Notes: generated from the letters alone by a model not told the origin. Shown: positions 18,096 to 27,862, counted from the first letter of the stretch. The stretch: DNA of 64,000 nucleotides from Azotobacter bryophylli (GCF_042643485.1 NZ_JBHRSJ010000016.1:186001-250000), one strand, 5' to 3'. Program-made: numbers and translations.

Positions 18096-20528
18096 ATGAA
18101 AGAGAAAGAGCTCCGTCTCGCGCTGGTCTTCTTCGGCGGCGTTTCCCTGGCGGTCTACCAGCACGGCATCAATCGGGAAATCCTCAACTTGGTGCGGGCC
18201 TCCAAGATCTACCACGGCGCCCGGGCCGAGGAGGGCGGCGGCAGCCCCGGGCGCAGCTTCCACCAGCACTATCCGGACGAGCCGGAGCACTCCACCGGCG
18301 ACCTCTACCATGAGTTTCTCCGGGTGCTGGGCAAGGACATGGCCCTGAAGGTGATCGTCGACATCATCGCCGGCTCGTCGGCGGGCGGCATCAACGGCAT
18401 CACCCTGGCCACCGCCCTGGCCCACGACCGCAGCCTGATGCCGATCACCGACCTTTGGCTGGAACAGGCCGACATGATGAATCTGCTGGCCCCGGAGGCG
18501 AAGGCCAAGCTCTGGAGCAAGTGGTACTTCTGGCCGCTGATGCGGCCACTGCTGAGCCGGCTCGATCGCGAAGGGCTGCTCCCGGGCAAGGTCGATGCCG
18601 AGATCGCCAAGCGCATCTCGGTGTTCCTGCGCTCCCGCTGGTTCAAGCCGCCGCTGGACGGCCGCGAGCTGTGCCGCCTGATCCTCGACGGGCTGATGGC
18701 GATGGACCGGGCGGCCTCGGCCTGGGAGTCGCTGGTCCCCGAGGGCGAGAAGCTCGATCTGATGGTGACGGTCACGGACTTCCGCGGCCTCGAGCGGCCG
18801 ATCTTCATCCACGATCCGGCGGTGGCCTACGAGCGTGAACACCGCCATCTGCTGCGCTTCCACCTGGAGCACCGCAAGACCGGCCACCTGTTCAGCGACT
18901 TCGAAGCCGACGACTTTCCCTCCCTGGCCTTCGCCGGACGGGCTTCGGCGTCCTATCCCGGGGCCTTCCCGCCGGCGCAGATCCGCGAGATCGACGATCT
19001 CCTGGCTGCGCGCCACCTGCCGTGGCCGGCGCGCTCGCGCTTTCTCGAGCGCAATTTCCGGCATTACCGGGAGCGCGGCGAGAATCCGGAAGAGGCGGTG
19101 CTGGTGGACGGCAGCATCCTCGACAACAAGCCGATCATGGCCTGCGTCGAGGCGATCCGCACCCATGGCGCCTTCCGCGAGGTGGATCGCCGCCTGGTCT
19201 ACATCGACCCGCACCCGAAGAGCGGCAGGCCACTGCCCGGCATCGGCGTGCCGGGCTTCTTCGCTACCCTGCGCGGCGCGCTGTCCGACCTGCCGCGGCA
19301 TGACCCGGTCTACAACGAACTGGCGGTGCTCAGCCGTTTCAACATCCAGGCGCGCCGGCTGAAGGCCGCGATCCTCAGCGCCCGGCCGCAGATCGCGGCG
19401 CTGATCGAAAAGGAAACCGAGGGACGGCTCAAGGGCGAGTTCGGCATCGACGACCTGCGGCACTGGCGCCTGCTGTCCATCAGCATCCTCTCCAGCACCT
19501 CCATCGTCTGGGATGCCTGGATGCGCTCGCTGGTGTTCGAGGCCCTGGATTTCATCGTGCATCTCGTCGCCGCGGCCTGCCAGTACACCGACGACTCGCC
19601 GCAGGCGCGTGGGGTCCAGGAGATCCTCGAGACCTGGGCGAGGGCGCAGGGGCTGATCGCCGAATCCTACTCGATGCCGGAACGGCTCTACCGCAACGCC
19701 GATCTGCCGGCCTTCGCCAGGCTGATCCTGGATTTCGGCCTGATCTACAAGCGACGCCGGCTGAACTTCGTGCTCCACGAAATCAACGATCTGTACGGCG
19801 GCGAGGCCGACGAGGTCTTCGCCGCCGAGTCGGACCAGCTCGACCTGCTGAAGATCAAGATCCACAAGTGCATCGACGAGCTGTCGCAGTACGACGGCAG
19901 CGACTTCCTCAGCCGGCAGGCGGTGTCGGCCTGCCGGGAAATCTTCCTGGAGCAGGGCGCGGATGCGGCCGCGGGCTTCGTGAAGATATCGAAGCTGGTC
20001 GAGCGCCTGGCCCAGGAATGCGACCTGGCCAGAACCGCCGACAACGTCGACGCGGTGCTGGCCTCGCCGCTGGTCCAGGGGCTTAGCGAGAAGAGCCGCA
20101 GCGCGATCCTCACCGGCTATCTGGGCTATTTCTTCTGGGACATCATCCTGCGGCCGACCGCCAGCGCGCTGTCCCTGGAGGCTGGCCCGATCGAGGAGAT
20201 CCTGGTGGACCGGATCAGCCCGGAGGATGCGCACAGCATCGTCCTCGACGAATCCAAGCCGGTTCTCCTGGGTAGCACCCTGGCCAGTTTCGGCGGTTTC
20301 CTGGGCCGTTCTATTCGCGAGAACGACTACCTGTGGGGACGCCTGCACGCCGTCGACCGCCTGTTCGACATCCTGCTGAGCACCGTGCCGGCCAACCTGC
20401 GCACTGGGCTGGCGATCGACGTCCTGAAGAAGCGGGCCTTCGAGCGGGTGCTGGAGGAGGAGGGGCAGCGGCTGACCCTGGTTCCGGCGCTGATCGAAAG
20501 GATCGGTGAGGCCGTCGGTCGGCTCTAG
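18096..20528 (+). CDS. Large patatin-like phospholipase-related protein
   Basis: An 810-residue protein with a patatin fold in its N-terminal half. It has a glycine-rich oxyanion segment (FFGGVSLAVYQHG, residues 12-24), a nucleophile elbow GSSAG with Ser95, and the dyad aspartate in VDGSILDN (Asp338). About 60 residues are inserted between the first two motifs. A C-terminal half of some 450 residues is largely helical and not recognised; its size and layout fit the patatin-related family sometimes called TIGR03607. Lipid acyl hydrolase activity is likely from the intact dyad, but substrate and role are unknown. There is no signal peptide, so it is probably cytoplasmic or membrane-peripheral. 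Confidence 0.8.
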   Translation: MKEKELRLALVFFGGVSLAVYQHGINREILNLVRASKIYHGARAEEGGGSPGRSFHQHYPDEPEHSTGDLYHEFLRVLGKDMALKVIVDIIAGSSAGGINGITLATALAHDRSLMPITDLWLEQADMMNLLAPEAKAKLWSKWYFWPLMRPLLSRLDREGLLPGKVDAEIAKRISVFLRSRWFKPPLDGRELCRLILDGLMAMDRAASAWESLVPEGEKLDLMVTVTDFRGLERPIFIHDPAVAYEREHRHLLRFHLEHRKTGHLFSDFEADDFPSLAFAGRASASYPGAFPPAQIREIDDLLAARHLPWPARSRFLERNFRHYRERGENPEEAVLVDGSILDNKPIMACVEAIRTHGAFREVDRRLVYIDPHPKSGRPLPGIGVPGFFATLRGALSDLPRHDPVYNELAVLSRFNIQARRLKAAILSARPQIAALIEKETEGRLKGEFGIDDLRHWRLLSISILSSTSIVWDAWMRSLVFEALDFIVHLVAAACQYTDDSPQARGVQEILETWARAQGLIAESYSMPERLYRNADLPAFARLILDFGLIYKRRRLNFVLHEINDLYGGEADEVFAAESDQLDLLKIKIHKCIDELSQYDGSDFLSRQAVSACREIFLEQGADAAAGFVKISKLVERLAQECDLARTADNVDAVLASPLVQGLSEKSRSAILTGYLGYFFWDIILRPTASALSLEAGPIEEILVDRISPEDAHSIVLDESKPVLLGSTLASFGGFLGRSIRENDYLWGRLHAVDRLFDILLSTVPANLRTGLAIDVLKKRAFERVLEEEGQRLTLVPALIERIGEAVGRL

Positions 20529-21364
20529 TCGGGTTCGCTTGTGCCAGGAACTTTCCCTAGTCGAATGACCTTCGGAAATAGCGGCAATTATTTACAAAGT
20601 TTGCAACTGAACTGCATGTGTAATATCGAGCGCTTGTCCAGATTGAGGTCTCGCGAATTCCGGATATTTCAAATCAGAAATGTGTGTCGCGCGATAGCGC
20701 CGTTGCCCATTGGAACTTTGCCAACAGCACGAGCGGAACTGTGCGAGCAATTATTTCCGGGAATGGGAAGTTGCCGTTCCCGATGCGAAACGACGGGCAG
20801 CGAGAGTGCGAAGTCGGCTCGGCGAAAGGCGACTCGGTAGGAGCAGCTTGCGCTCTGGAATCGCCGCTAGGAGCCAGCGGCAGGATCGAAAGCCGCCGTT
20901 TCGACCGACCCACGGCGAAGCAGAGCTGCGCCCGGTGGGCTGCTTGTAAAAGCAGCGGATGCCCGGTTTTCGGGGCGCGCAAGGTGCTGGCGGGAGCCGG
21001 TCGATGCCATCGCAGAGGCAGAAGGCGGTGCTGGCCGAAGGGCATGCGGGACCATGCGCAGGCGTATGCGTAATTTAACATAATATACATTATGCGAAGA
21101 AACGATATCAGGCACCAGGACAGCCGCCAGGTTCCGTCAAGGGTACGCAAAACATTCTTACATTACTGTCACATTGACAAAATGCCGCACTTTTTTATTC
21201 TCGAAGCCCCAGAAAATCAGACGCTTGCATGTTGGTAACCAATTCGTGAACCACTTGAACGTAGTTTCTGAGTGAAGTCGTTCCCATGCCTCTCGCATGT
21301 ATTCCCGCCTTCGTTGATCTGATTGTCCTTCGCGTAGCCGCGCAGCAATAACAGGAAAATCGCT
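20529..21364. other. 836-base gap without a convincing gene
   Basis: Base composition changes sharply here. Stretches around 20560-20760 and 21070-21360 are AT-rich, and a GC-rich middle part (about 20830-21000) contains GTAGGAGC-like fragments reminiscent of REP debris. Short open frames exist on both strands but none has family features or a good ribosome site. An inverted repeat with CATAAT and ATTATG arms and a 4-base spacer sits at 21079-21094 and could be an operator or promoter element. The right end holds the leader of the antiporter gene. Confidence 0.6.
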
Positions 21365-23188
21365 GTGGAATCTGAGTCGAATCTTTTGCAGGCCAGTGTC
21401 GTCTGTCTTCTTACCATGGTGCTTCTCGTACCCCTGGCCAAACGCCTGCAGCTGGGGTCCGTCCTCGGCTATCTGATAGGCGGTGTGCTGATCGGCCCTG
21501 GAGTGCTCGGGCTGATCCACCAGCCGGCGAGCGTCATGCGGATTTCCGAATTCGGCGTGGTGATGCTGATGTTCATTATCGGCCTCGAGCTGTCTCCCAA
21601 GCGCCTGTGGCTGATGCGCCGGGCGGTGTTCGGCGTGGGGCTGGCCCAGGTGCTGGTCTGCGGTGCCGGCATAGGCGCCGTCGCGGTCATGCTGTTCCAC
21701 CAGAAATGGAACAGCGCGGTGATCCTGGGGCTCGGCCTGTCGCTGTCGTCGACCGCCTTCGCCCTCCAGCTCCTCTCCGAACGCAACGAGGTACACACTC
21801 CCCATGGCCGGCTGGCGTTCTCCATCCTGCTGTTCCAGGACATCGCGGCTATCCCGCTGCTGGCCTTGGTCCCGCTGCTCAGCGGGGCCAGCCAGCCGGA
21901 AATCGGGCAGATGGACAGCCTTCTGGAGCTGCTCAAGGTCGTCGGTTGCCTCGCCGGCCTGGTGATCGGCGGACGCTACCTGCTGCGCTACGTGTTCCAC
22001 TTCGTGGCCAAGTCCGGCCTGCAGGACATCTTCACCGCGACCGCACTGTTGGTGGTGATGGGCAGCGCCTATCTCATGGAATGGGTCGGCGTCTCCATGG
22101 CGCTGGGCGCTTTCCTCGCCGGCGTGCTGCTGGCCGATTCGGAATATCGCCACGCACTGGAGGCCAAGATCGAGCCGTTCAAGGGCATGCTCCTCGGCCT
22201 GTTCTTCCTCGGCGTCGGCATGAGCGTGAACATCGGCCTGCTGTTCAATTCCTTTTGGACGGTGCTGGGCCTCACCTTCCTGCTGATCCTGGTCAAGGTT
22301 CCGCTGGTCGCGCTGCTCGGCGTGATCCCGGGCGGACTCAAGCCTGCGGCGGCGCTGCGCATGGGGACCATCCTGGCCTCCGGCGGCGAATTCGCCTTCG
22401 TGATCTTCTCGCTGGCCCGTGCCAACAAGCTGTTCGATCGCCAGGTGCACGATCTGCTCGTGCTGACCATCACCCTGTCGATGGCGCTGACGCCGCTGGT
22501 CATCATGCTGATGTCCCGGCTGATCAAGCCGACCAAGCCGGCCCCCATCCCGGTGGAGGAAAAGCCGCAGGTCGCCGACGACGACCATCCGCGGGTGATC
22601 ATCATGGGCATGGGCCGGGTCGGCCGGGTCGTCGCCCGTCTCCTGCATGCCCAACACGTGCCTTTCGTGGCGTTCGACACCTCGGTCGAGACGGTGGAAC
22701 TGACCCGCAACATCAGCCACTTGCCGATCTATTACGGAAATCCGCTGCATCTTGATATCCTGCGCGCCGCACATGCCGAAGAGGCCCAGTTCTTCGTCAT
22801 CGCCACGGACGATGGCCAGGCCAACGTCGAGACGGCGCGCCTGGTGCGCGCGCGCTATCCGCACATGAAGGTAATCACCCGGTCCCGCGACTGGGAGCAG
22901 CTGGACATCCTGCTCGATCTGGATGCCGGACCGGTGCGCGAAACCTTCCATTCCAGTCTGGAGATGGGACGTCAGGTATTGGTCGGCCTCGGTGTCTCCG
23001 AACAGGAAGCGGCGGCCCACATCCAGCGCTTCCGCCAGCACGACGAGAACATGCTGCGGGCGATGCACAAGGTTGCCAACGACAAGAGCGAGCGGCTGAA
23101 GACGGCCCACGCCTTCTACGACGATCTGGAAACGCTGTTCAGCAGCCCTCCCAAGGTCGAGCCCCCCATCACAGCGAAAGAAGTCTGA
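21365..23188 (+). CDS. Kef-type monovalent cation/proton antiporter with TrkA-N domain
   Basis: This protein has 607 residues. The first 380 or so form a CPA2 antiporter domain of about 12 membrane helices, including the GVLIGPGVLGLI motif and LGLSLSSTAFALQ of the ion path. A Rossmann RCK/TrkA-N domain follows, from about residue 405 (VIIMGMGRVGRVVARLL), and binds NAD(H)-type regulators. It resembles KefB/KefC, the glutathione-gated potassium efflux systems protecting against electrophiles. No ancillary kefF or kefG is adjacent. Translation starts at GTG (21365). The gene is followed 17 bases later by the glutamate-synthase-like gene, so the two may be cotranscribed. Confidence 0.87.
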   Translation: MESESNLLQASVVCLLTMVLLVPLAKRLQLGSVLGYLIGGVLIGPGVLGLIHQPASVMRISEFGVVMLMFIIGLELSPKRLWLMRRAVFGVGLAQVLVCGAGIGAVAVMLFHQKWNSAVILGLGLSLSSTAFALQLLSERNEVHTPHGRLAFSILLFQDIAAIPLLALVPLLSGASQPEIGQMDSLLELLKVVGCLAGLVIGGRYLLRYVFHFVAKSGLQDIFTATALLVVMGSAYLMEWVGVSMALGAFLAGVLLADSEYRHALEAKIEPFKGMLLGLFFLGVGMSVNIGLLFNSFWTVLGLTFLLILVKVPLVALLGVIPGGLKPAAALRMGTILASGGEFAFVIFSLARANKLFDRQVHDLLVLTITLSMALTPLVIMLMSRLIKPTKPAPIPVEEKPQVADDDHPRVIIMGMGRVGRVVARLLHAQHVPFVAFDTSVETVELTRNISHLPIYYGNPLHLDILRAAHAEEAQFFVIATDDGQANVETARLVRARYPHMKVITRSRDWEQLDILLDLDAGPVRETFHSSLEMGRQVLVGLGVSEQEAAAHIQRFRQHDENMLRAMHKVANDKSERLKTAHAFYDDLETLFSSPPKVEPPITAKEV

Positions 23189-23204
23189 AACGAGGTTCCC
23201 GCGG

Positions 23205-24818
23205 ATGAAATTGTTGCTGTTGAGCCGGTATGCGACGTTCGCCGGCTGCGTATTGCTCACCCTCATCACTCTGTGCCTGCTGCCGGAGCATCCGTGGCTC
23301 TGGCCGCTGACCCTGGTCGGCTTCCTGCTGACCCTGCTGGGCATCTACGACATGCGCCAGACCCGGCACGCCATCCGGCGCAACTACCCGGTGATCGGCA
23401 ACCTGCGCTACCTGCTGGAATACATCCGGCCGGAGATCCGCCAGTACCTGCTGGAGTCGGAAGACGACCATCTGCCGTTCTCCCGCGCCCAGCGCACCCT
23501 GGTCTACCAGCGCGCCAAGAACCTGAGCGCGGAGAAGCCCTTCGGTACCCTGGAGGACGTCTACCGTCCCGGTTTCGAGTTCATCAGCCATTCGCTGCTG
23601 CCGGTCCGGCAGGTCGATCCCACCGACTTCCGCATCACCATCGGCGGCCCGCAATGCCAGCAGCCGTATTCGGCGTCTATCTTCAACATTTCTGCCATGA
23701 GCTTCGGTGCCCTCAGCGCCAACGCCATCCGCGCCCTGAACAAGGGCGCGAAGATCGGCGGCTTCGCCCATGACACCGGCGAAGGCAGCATCAGCCCCTA
23801 TCACCGCGAGCACGGCGGCGACCTGATTTGGGAGCTGGGCAGCGGCTACTTCGGCTGCCGTACCGGCGACGGCCACTTCGACCCCGAGCGCTTCGCCGTC
23901 CAGGCGCAGAACTGGCAAGTTAAGATGGTCGAGATCAAGCTGAGCCAGGGCGCCAAACCCGGGCACGGTGGCATCCTGCCCAAGCACAAGGTCACCCCGG
24001 AAATCGCCGCCACCCGCGGCGTGTCGATGGATGAGGACTGCATCTCGCCGGCGCGCCACAGCGCCTTCTCCATGCCCATCGAACTGATGCAGTTCATCGC
24101 CCAACTGCGCGAGCTGTCCGGCGGCAAGCCGGTGGGCTTCAAGCTTTGCCTCGGCCACCCCTGGGAGTTCATGGCCATCGCCAAGGCCATGCTGGAAACC
24201 GGCATCCTGCCCGACTTCATCGTCGTGGACGGCAAGGAAGGCGGCACCGGTGCGGCCCCCGAGGAATTCACCGACCACATCGGCGTGCCGATGCGCGAGG
24301 GTTTGCTGTTCGTGCACAACACGTTGGTGGGGATCAACCTGCGCGACAAGATCAAGATCGGCGCCAGCGGCAAGATCATCAGCGCCTTCGACATCGCCAG
24401 CGTGCTGGCCATCGGCGCCGACTGGGTCAACTCGGCGCGCGGTTTCATGTTCGCCATCGGCTGCATCCAGTCCCAGTCCTGCCACACCAACAAGTGCCCG
24501 ACCGGCGTGGCCACCCAAGACCCGGCCCGCCAGCGCGCCCTGGTGGTACCGGACAAGGCCGAGCGGGTCTACAACTTCCACCGCAACACCCTCAAGGCCC
24601 TGGCCGAGATGCTCGCCGCCGCCGGTCTGGAGCATCCGTCGCAGCTGGAAGCCAAGCACCTGGTACGTCGCCAGTCGAGCACCGAGATCAAGCTGTTCTC
24701 CCAGCTGCACGTGTTCCTCAAGCCGGGCGAGCTGCTGAGTGGCAAGATCTCCGGCGAGTTCTACGAGCGCATGTGGAAGATGGCCCGGGCCGACAGCTTC
24801 GCCCCTGCCGAGGTCTGA
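23205..24818 (+). CDS. FMN-binding glutamate synthase-like protein with membrane anchor
   Basis: A 537-residue protein. Two hydrophobic segments (about residues 5-25 and 30-47) anchor it to the membrane. The remaining 440 residues match the FMN/Fe-S synthase domain of glutamate synthase, with NISAMSFGALSANAIRALNKGA, the VDGKEGGTGAAP phosphate-binding loop, and a cysteine cluster in SQSCHTNKCPTGVA. The glutaminase domain of GltB is absent and there is no gltD-like partner nearby. This makes it one of the stand-alone GltS-domain proteins, and the true reaction is not established. It ends 7 bases from the convergent recombinase gene. Confidence 0.85.
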   Translation: MKLLLLSRYATFAGCVLLTLITLCLLPEHPWLWPLTLVGFLLTLLGIYDMRQTRHAIRRNYPVIGNLRYLLEYIRPEIRQYLLESEDDHLPFSRAQRTLVYQRAKNLSAEKPFGTLEDVYRPGFEFISHSLLPVRQVDPTDFRITIGGPQCQQPYSASIFNISAMSFGALSANAIRALNKGAKIGGFAHDTGEGSISPYHREHGGDLIWELGSGYFGCRTGDGHFDPERFAVQAQNWQVKMVEIKLSQGAKPGHGGILPKHKVTPEIAATRGVSMDEDCISPARHSAFSMPIELMQFIAQLRELSGGKPVGFKLCLGHPWEFMAIAKAMLETGILPDFIVVDGKEGGTGAAPEEFTDHIGVPMREGLLFVHNTLVGINLRDKIKIGASGKIISAFDIASVLAIGADWVNSARGFMFAIGCIQSQSCHTNKCPTGVATQDPARQRALVVPDKAERVYNFHRNTLKALAEMLAAAGLEHPSQLEAKHLVRRQSSTEIKLFSQLHVFLKPGELLSGKISGEFYERMWKMARADSFAPAEV

Positions 24819-24825
24819 GAACGCC

Positions 24826-26103
24826 TCACTCCTTGAGCCGCCGCGACCTGCCGGAAGCGGCGCGCTCCTGTTCGATGTTGTTGTAGTAGATGTCCTGCGT
24901 GGTGCTGGCCTTGGCGTGACCGAGGTCGTCCTGCAGGTGCTTGAGCGGCCGGTGCGGCGCGTCGTAGGTGGCGCTGGTATGGCGCAGCCAGTGCGCGCTG
25001 GCGGCCCGCAGGCTGGAAATCTCGTCCTCGCTGCGGCCTTCGGCCTGCATCCGCTTGAGGGTGGTGTCGAAGCACTTCTGCACGATGTTGCGGATCTGCC
25101 GGTCGGTCAGGCCGCCGCGGCCGTCCAGCTTCAGCAGCAGCGGCGTGGACTCCCCGGGATGCGGCAATGGGCTCAGGTTGCGCGACATCCGGTAACGCTT
25201 CAGATAGCTCAGCATCTCGTCGCTGACCGAGACGCGCCGCTCCTTGTTGCCCTTGCCGACGGTCACGTACCACCAGGCGCCGCTGGGGTCCTTCTGGAAG
25301 GCCTGCATGGTCGGGTTCCAGCCGGGGCGGCCGGCCAGCTCCGAGATGCGCAGGTAGAGGGAGAACAGCGCGGCGATGACGAACAGGGTGCGTTCGTGCT
25401 TCTCCGGGTCCTGATGGGCCATCCATTCCGCCGTTTCCATCACGAACGCCCACTGCAGACGATCCAGCACCTTGCCGCCCAGCGCGGGGGCCTTCTTCTG
25501 GAAGAAGCGGCTTTTCTGCTTGATGGCGCGGAACGGGTTGCCGGCCAGGACGTCCTGGTCGTTGAGGAAGTCGTAGAAGGAGCTGCAGATGGCGAACACC
25601 TGTTTCAGCGAGCCCTGGGTGATCTCGTAGCGCTCGGGAGTCAGCCGCGGCAGGCCGGTCTCCTGGGCCAGCTTGCGCGAAGCCTTGTTGCCGAGGGTGT
25701 CGTAGGGGCGCCATTCGGGATTGGGGATGAGCTCGCCCTGGTCCTGGATGAAGCGGCGCTGGACCGTCTTGCCGACCCAGGCGGGGTCGGGAGCGAGGGC
25801 GAACTCAAGGAAGGCTTCGGCGTCCTGGCGTTTCAGGCTCAGGACCGAGCTCCCCTTTCGCAGCCAGCTCCAGAGGAGGAGGCGTTCCACCTGGATGCGA
25901 TAGGCCTTGAAGGTGGTTTCCCAGCCGGAATAGGAACGCAGGAAATCCCGTGCCTGTCGGTAGTCCTCTCGAGCGGGAACGGTCGGCTCCAGCTTGTTCA
26001 AAAAACGCACAACGAAGCGGTTTTCCGAAACCAGGTTGTTCGCTGATAAACCGAGGAAGCGCGAGTAGGTATCGAAGAGCGGTTGCGGGAGGAGATCGGT
26101 CAT
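24826..26103 (-). CDS. Tyrosine recombinase / phage-type integrase
   Basis: A 425-residue protein with a core-binding N-terminal part and a C-terminal catalytic domain. Visible catalytic residues are Arg in YLRISELAG, the Lys-bearing VGKGNKERRV strand, HWLRHTSAT (His-x-x-Arg), the LGH segment and Tyr in DIYYNN. It should cut and rejoin DNA at specific sites. No other phage or ICE genes are adjacent, so it may be a stand-alone recombinase or a relic of an element. Its upstream region is AT-rich with inverted repeats. It forms the left boundary of the cyclohexanecarboxylate block. Confidence 0.9.
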   Translation of the reverse strand: MTDLLPQPLFDTYSRFLGLSANNLVSENRFVVRFLNKLEPTVPAREDYRQARDFLRSYSGWETTFKAYRIQVERLLLWSWLRKGSSVLSLKRQDAEAFLEFALAPDPAWVGKTVQRRFIQDQGELIPNPEWRPYDTLGNKASRKLAQETGLPRLTPERYEITQGSLKQVFAICSSFYDFLNDQDVLAGNPFRAIKQKSRFFQKKAPALGGKVLDRLQWAFVMETAEWMAHQDPEKHERTLFVIAALFSLYLRISELAGRPGWNPTMQAFQKDPSGAWWYVTVGKGNKERRVSVSDEMLSYLKRYRMSRNLSPLPHPGESTPLLLKLDGRGGLTDRQIRNIVQKCFDTTLKRMQAEGRSEDEISSLRAASAHWLRHTSATYDAPHRPLKHLQDDLGHAKASTTQDIYYNNIEQERAASGRSRRLKE

Positions 26104-26149
26104 GGGAAGGAGGGGCTTGGGATGGACTTCGTTTCATAATAGCTTATTT

Positions 26150-26209
26150 CCGATTATGGACGTAATCGGATTTCATGATCATATTTATAGGATAACCTAC
26201 TGATTATCC
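26150..26209. repeat. Two inverted repeats upstream of the recombinase
   Basis: CCGATTA (26150-26156) faces TAATCGG (26163-26169) across 6 bases. GGATAA (26190-26195) faces TTATCC (26204-26209) across 8 bases. Both sit in an AT-rich patch 45-105 bases upstream of the recombinase ATG. They could be operators of that gene or the arms of a recombination site; sequence alone does not decide. Confidence 0.5.
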
Positions 26210-26292
26210 GTGGTTTTCAATTTTTCTCCGACGCTTGTCGACTCAATATGCGTTCGTCGGATTCTCTGCACGATCGATCGTCGATTCGGTGT

Positions 26293-27816
26293 TCATACGG
26301 ACAACGATTGATCTTCGGGAGTGTCGAGCGGCAGTCCCAGCTGTACCCGGCGGCGCAACCAGGGGCTGGTCCGGTAGCGTGGCTCCTGATACTGGCGGTA
26401 AAGCCCCTGCAGAATCCGGGCGATCCGAGCCGCACCGTAGCGCTCGCCGAACTCCAGCGGTCCGTGGGGATAACCGAGGGCCAGCTGCACCGCACGATCG
26501 AGCACGGCCGGACTGGCGATACGCCGCTGGGCGATCTCGCAGCCCAGATTGACGACGCAGGCCAGCACACGCTGGGCGACGAAGCCGACGGAGTCGTTGA
26601 TCACTTCGACCGGCACTCCGTCGGCTGCGAGAGCTTGTCTGGCCTGGGCCAGTGCCTCCGGGGCCAGCCCCGGATGGCGCATGAGCACCCGGCGCCGGTC
26701 GAGCCCGGTCAGGGTTTCCAGCGCCAGGCTGCGCGCGACCGGCAGTCTCCGGCGGGCGATGAGGCTGCTGGCGTCCTCGCCCAGCGGCGTGACCAGGCAG
26801 ATGGCCGACTCCGAGGGTTCGGCGCCCTCCTCCAGTTCGGCCCCGGCTACGGCCAGCACGGCCGCCACCTGCCGGCGGATGCCCGGTTCCCGGCTGTCGA
26901 GCCAGAATGGCCGCACGATGGGCACCGGCACAGCGCTCGGCTCCGGGTCCGGCTGCAGGTCGCCGTTCGCATAGCGGTAGAAGCCCTCGCCGCTCTTGCG
27001 CCCTAGCAGCCCCGCGGCCAGGCGCGGCGCCAGCAGATGGGACGGCGTGTAGCGCGGGTCCTGGTAGAACTGCTGGTAGACCGACTCCATCACCGTCTGG
27101 GTGACGTCCAGGCCGATCAGGTCGAACAGCTCGAACGGCCCCATGCGAAAGCCCAGGCCGTCGCGCAGGATGCGGTCGATCTGTGCCGGCGCCGCGACGC
27201 CCTCGGCGAGGATGCGCAACGCCTCGGTGCCGTAGGCCCGCCCGGCATGGTTGACCAGGAAGCCGGGGCTGTCCGGAGTGCGCGCCGGGAAATGCCCGGT
27301 CCGTTCGGCCAGCGCCGCCAGACGCTCGATCAACTGCGGATCCGTGCGTTCGCCACGGATCACCTCGACGATCTTCATCAGCGGCACCGGGTTGAAGAAG
27401 TGGAATCCGGCGACCCGCTCGGGATGCCGGCAAGCGCTGGCAATGCGCGTCACCGACAGCGACGAGGTATTGGTCGCCAGCACTGCATCCACGGCCACTA
27501 CCGCTTCCAGTTCGCGAAACAGCGCCTGCTTGGCCTCGAGGTTTTCCACGATGGCCTCGATCAGCAGATCGCAGTCGGCCAGCTCCGGCAGACGGCGGGC
27601 CGCGGACATGCACGCCAGGCTTCTACTCGCCTCCTCCGCCGTCATCCGTCCCCTGGCCGCAGCCCGCTCCAGGGTTTCGCGGATGTGGGCAAGCGCCTGC
27701 TCGACCGCTTCCGGCCGGCTGTCGTACAGCCGCACCGCAATCCCTGCCGTCGCGAACAGCTGGGCGATTCCCCGCCCCATCGCCCCGCTGCCGATCACGC
27801 CTATGCGTTCGAACAT
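26293..27816 (-). CDS. 3-hydroxyacyl-CoA dehydrogenase, long two-domain form (PaaH/PimF-like)
   Basis: A 507-residue enzyme. The N-terminal Rossmann fold (IGVIGSGAMGRGIAQLFA, residues 4-21) binds NAD. The catalytic-domain HFFNPVPLMKIVEVIRG segment carries the active-site His-Glu region. A second 3HCDH C-terminal domain follows after about residue 290, as in PaaC/PaaH. It oxidises 3-hydroxyacyl-CoA to 3-ketoacyl-CoA. As last gene of the minus-strand operon it probably serves the 3-hydroxypimeloyl-CoA step. Start chosen at 27816 (MFERIGVIGSG). The 46-base gap to the upstream gene contains a 12-base REP fragment (27841-27852). Confidence 0.88.
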   Translation of the reverse strand: MFERIGVIGSGAMGRGIAQLFATAGIAVRLYDSRPEAVEQALAHIRETLERAAARGRMTAEEASRSLACMSAARRLPELADCDLLIEAIVENLEAKQALFRELEAVVAVDAVLATNTSSLSVTRIASACRHPERVAGFHFFNPVPLMKIVEVIRGERTDPQLIERLAALAERTGHFPARTPDSPGFLVNHAGRAYGTEALRILAEGVAAPAQIDRILRDGLGFRMGPFELFDLIGLDVTQTVMESVYQQFYQDPRYTPSHLLAPRLAAGLLGRKSGEGFYRYANGDLQPDPEPSAVPVPIVRPFWLDSREPGIRRQVAAVLAVAGAELEEGAEPSESAICLVTPLGEDASSLIARRRLPVARSLALETLTGLDRRRVLMRHPGLAPEALAQARQALAADGVPVEVINDSVGFVAQRVLACVVNLGCEIAQRRIASPAVLDRAVQLALGYPHGPLEFGERYGAARIARILQGLYRQYQEPRYRTSPWLRRRVQLGLPLDTPEDQSLSV

Positions 27817-27862
27817 GCTTGCCTCCTTTCGCTCAGCCCTATCCGCTCCTACAGCTCGCCGC

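Noticed and set aside
20541..21150. Several short frames in the gap before the antiporter
   Set aside because: No ribosome sites or family features; composition is mixed and frames conflict on both strands.
21158..23344. 728-codon minus-strand frame opposite the antiporter
   Set aside because: Antisense shadow with His/Gln/Arg-rich low-complexity protein; the plus-strand gene has clear domains.
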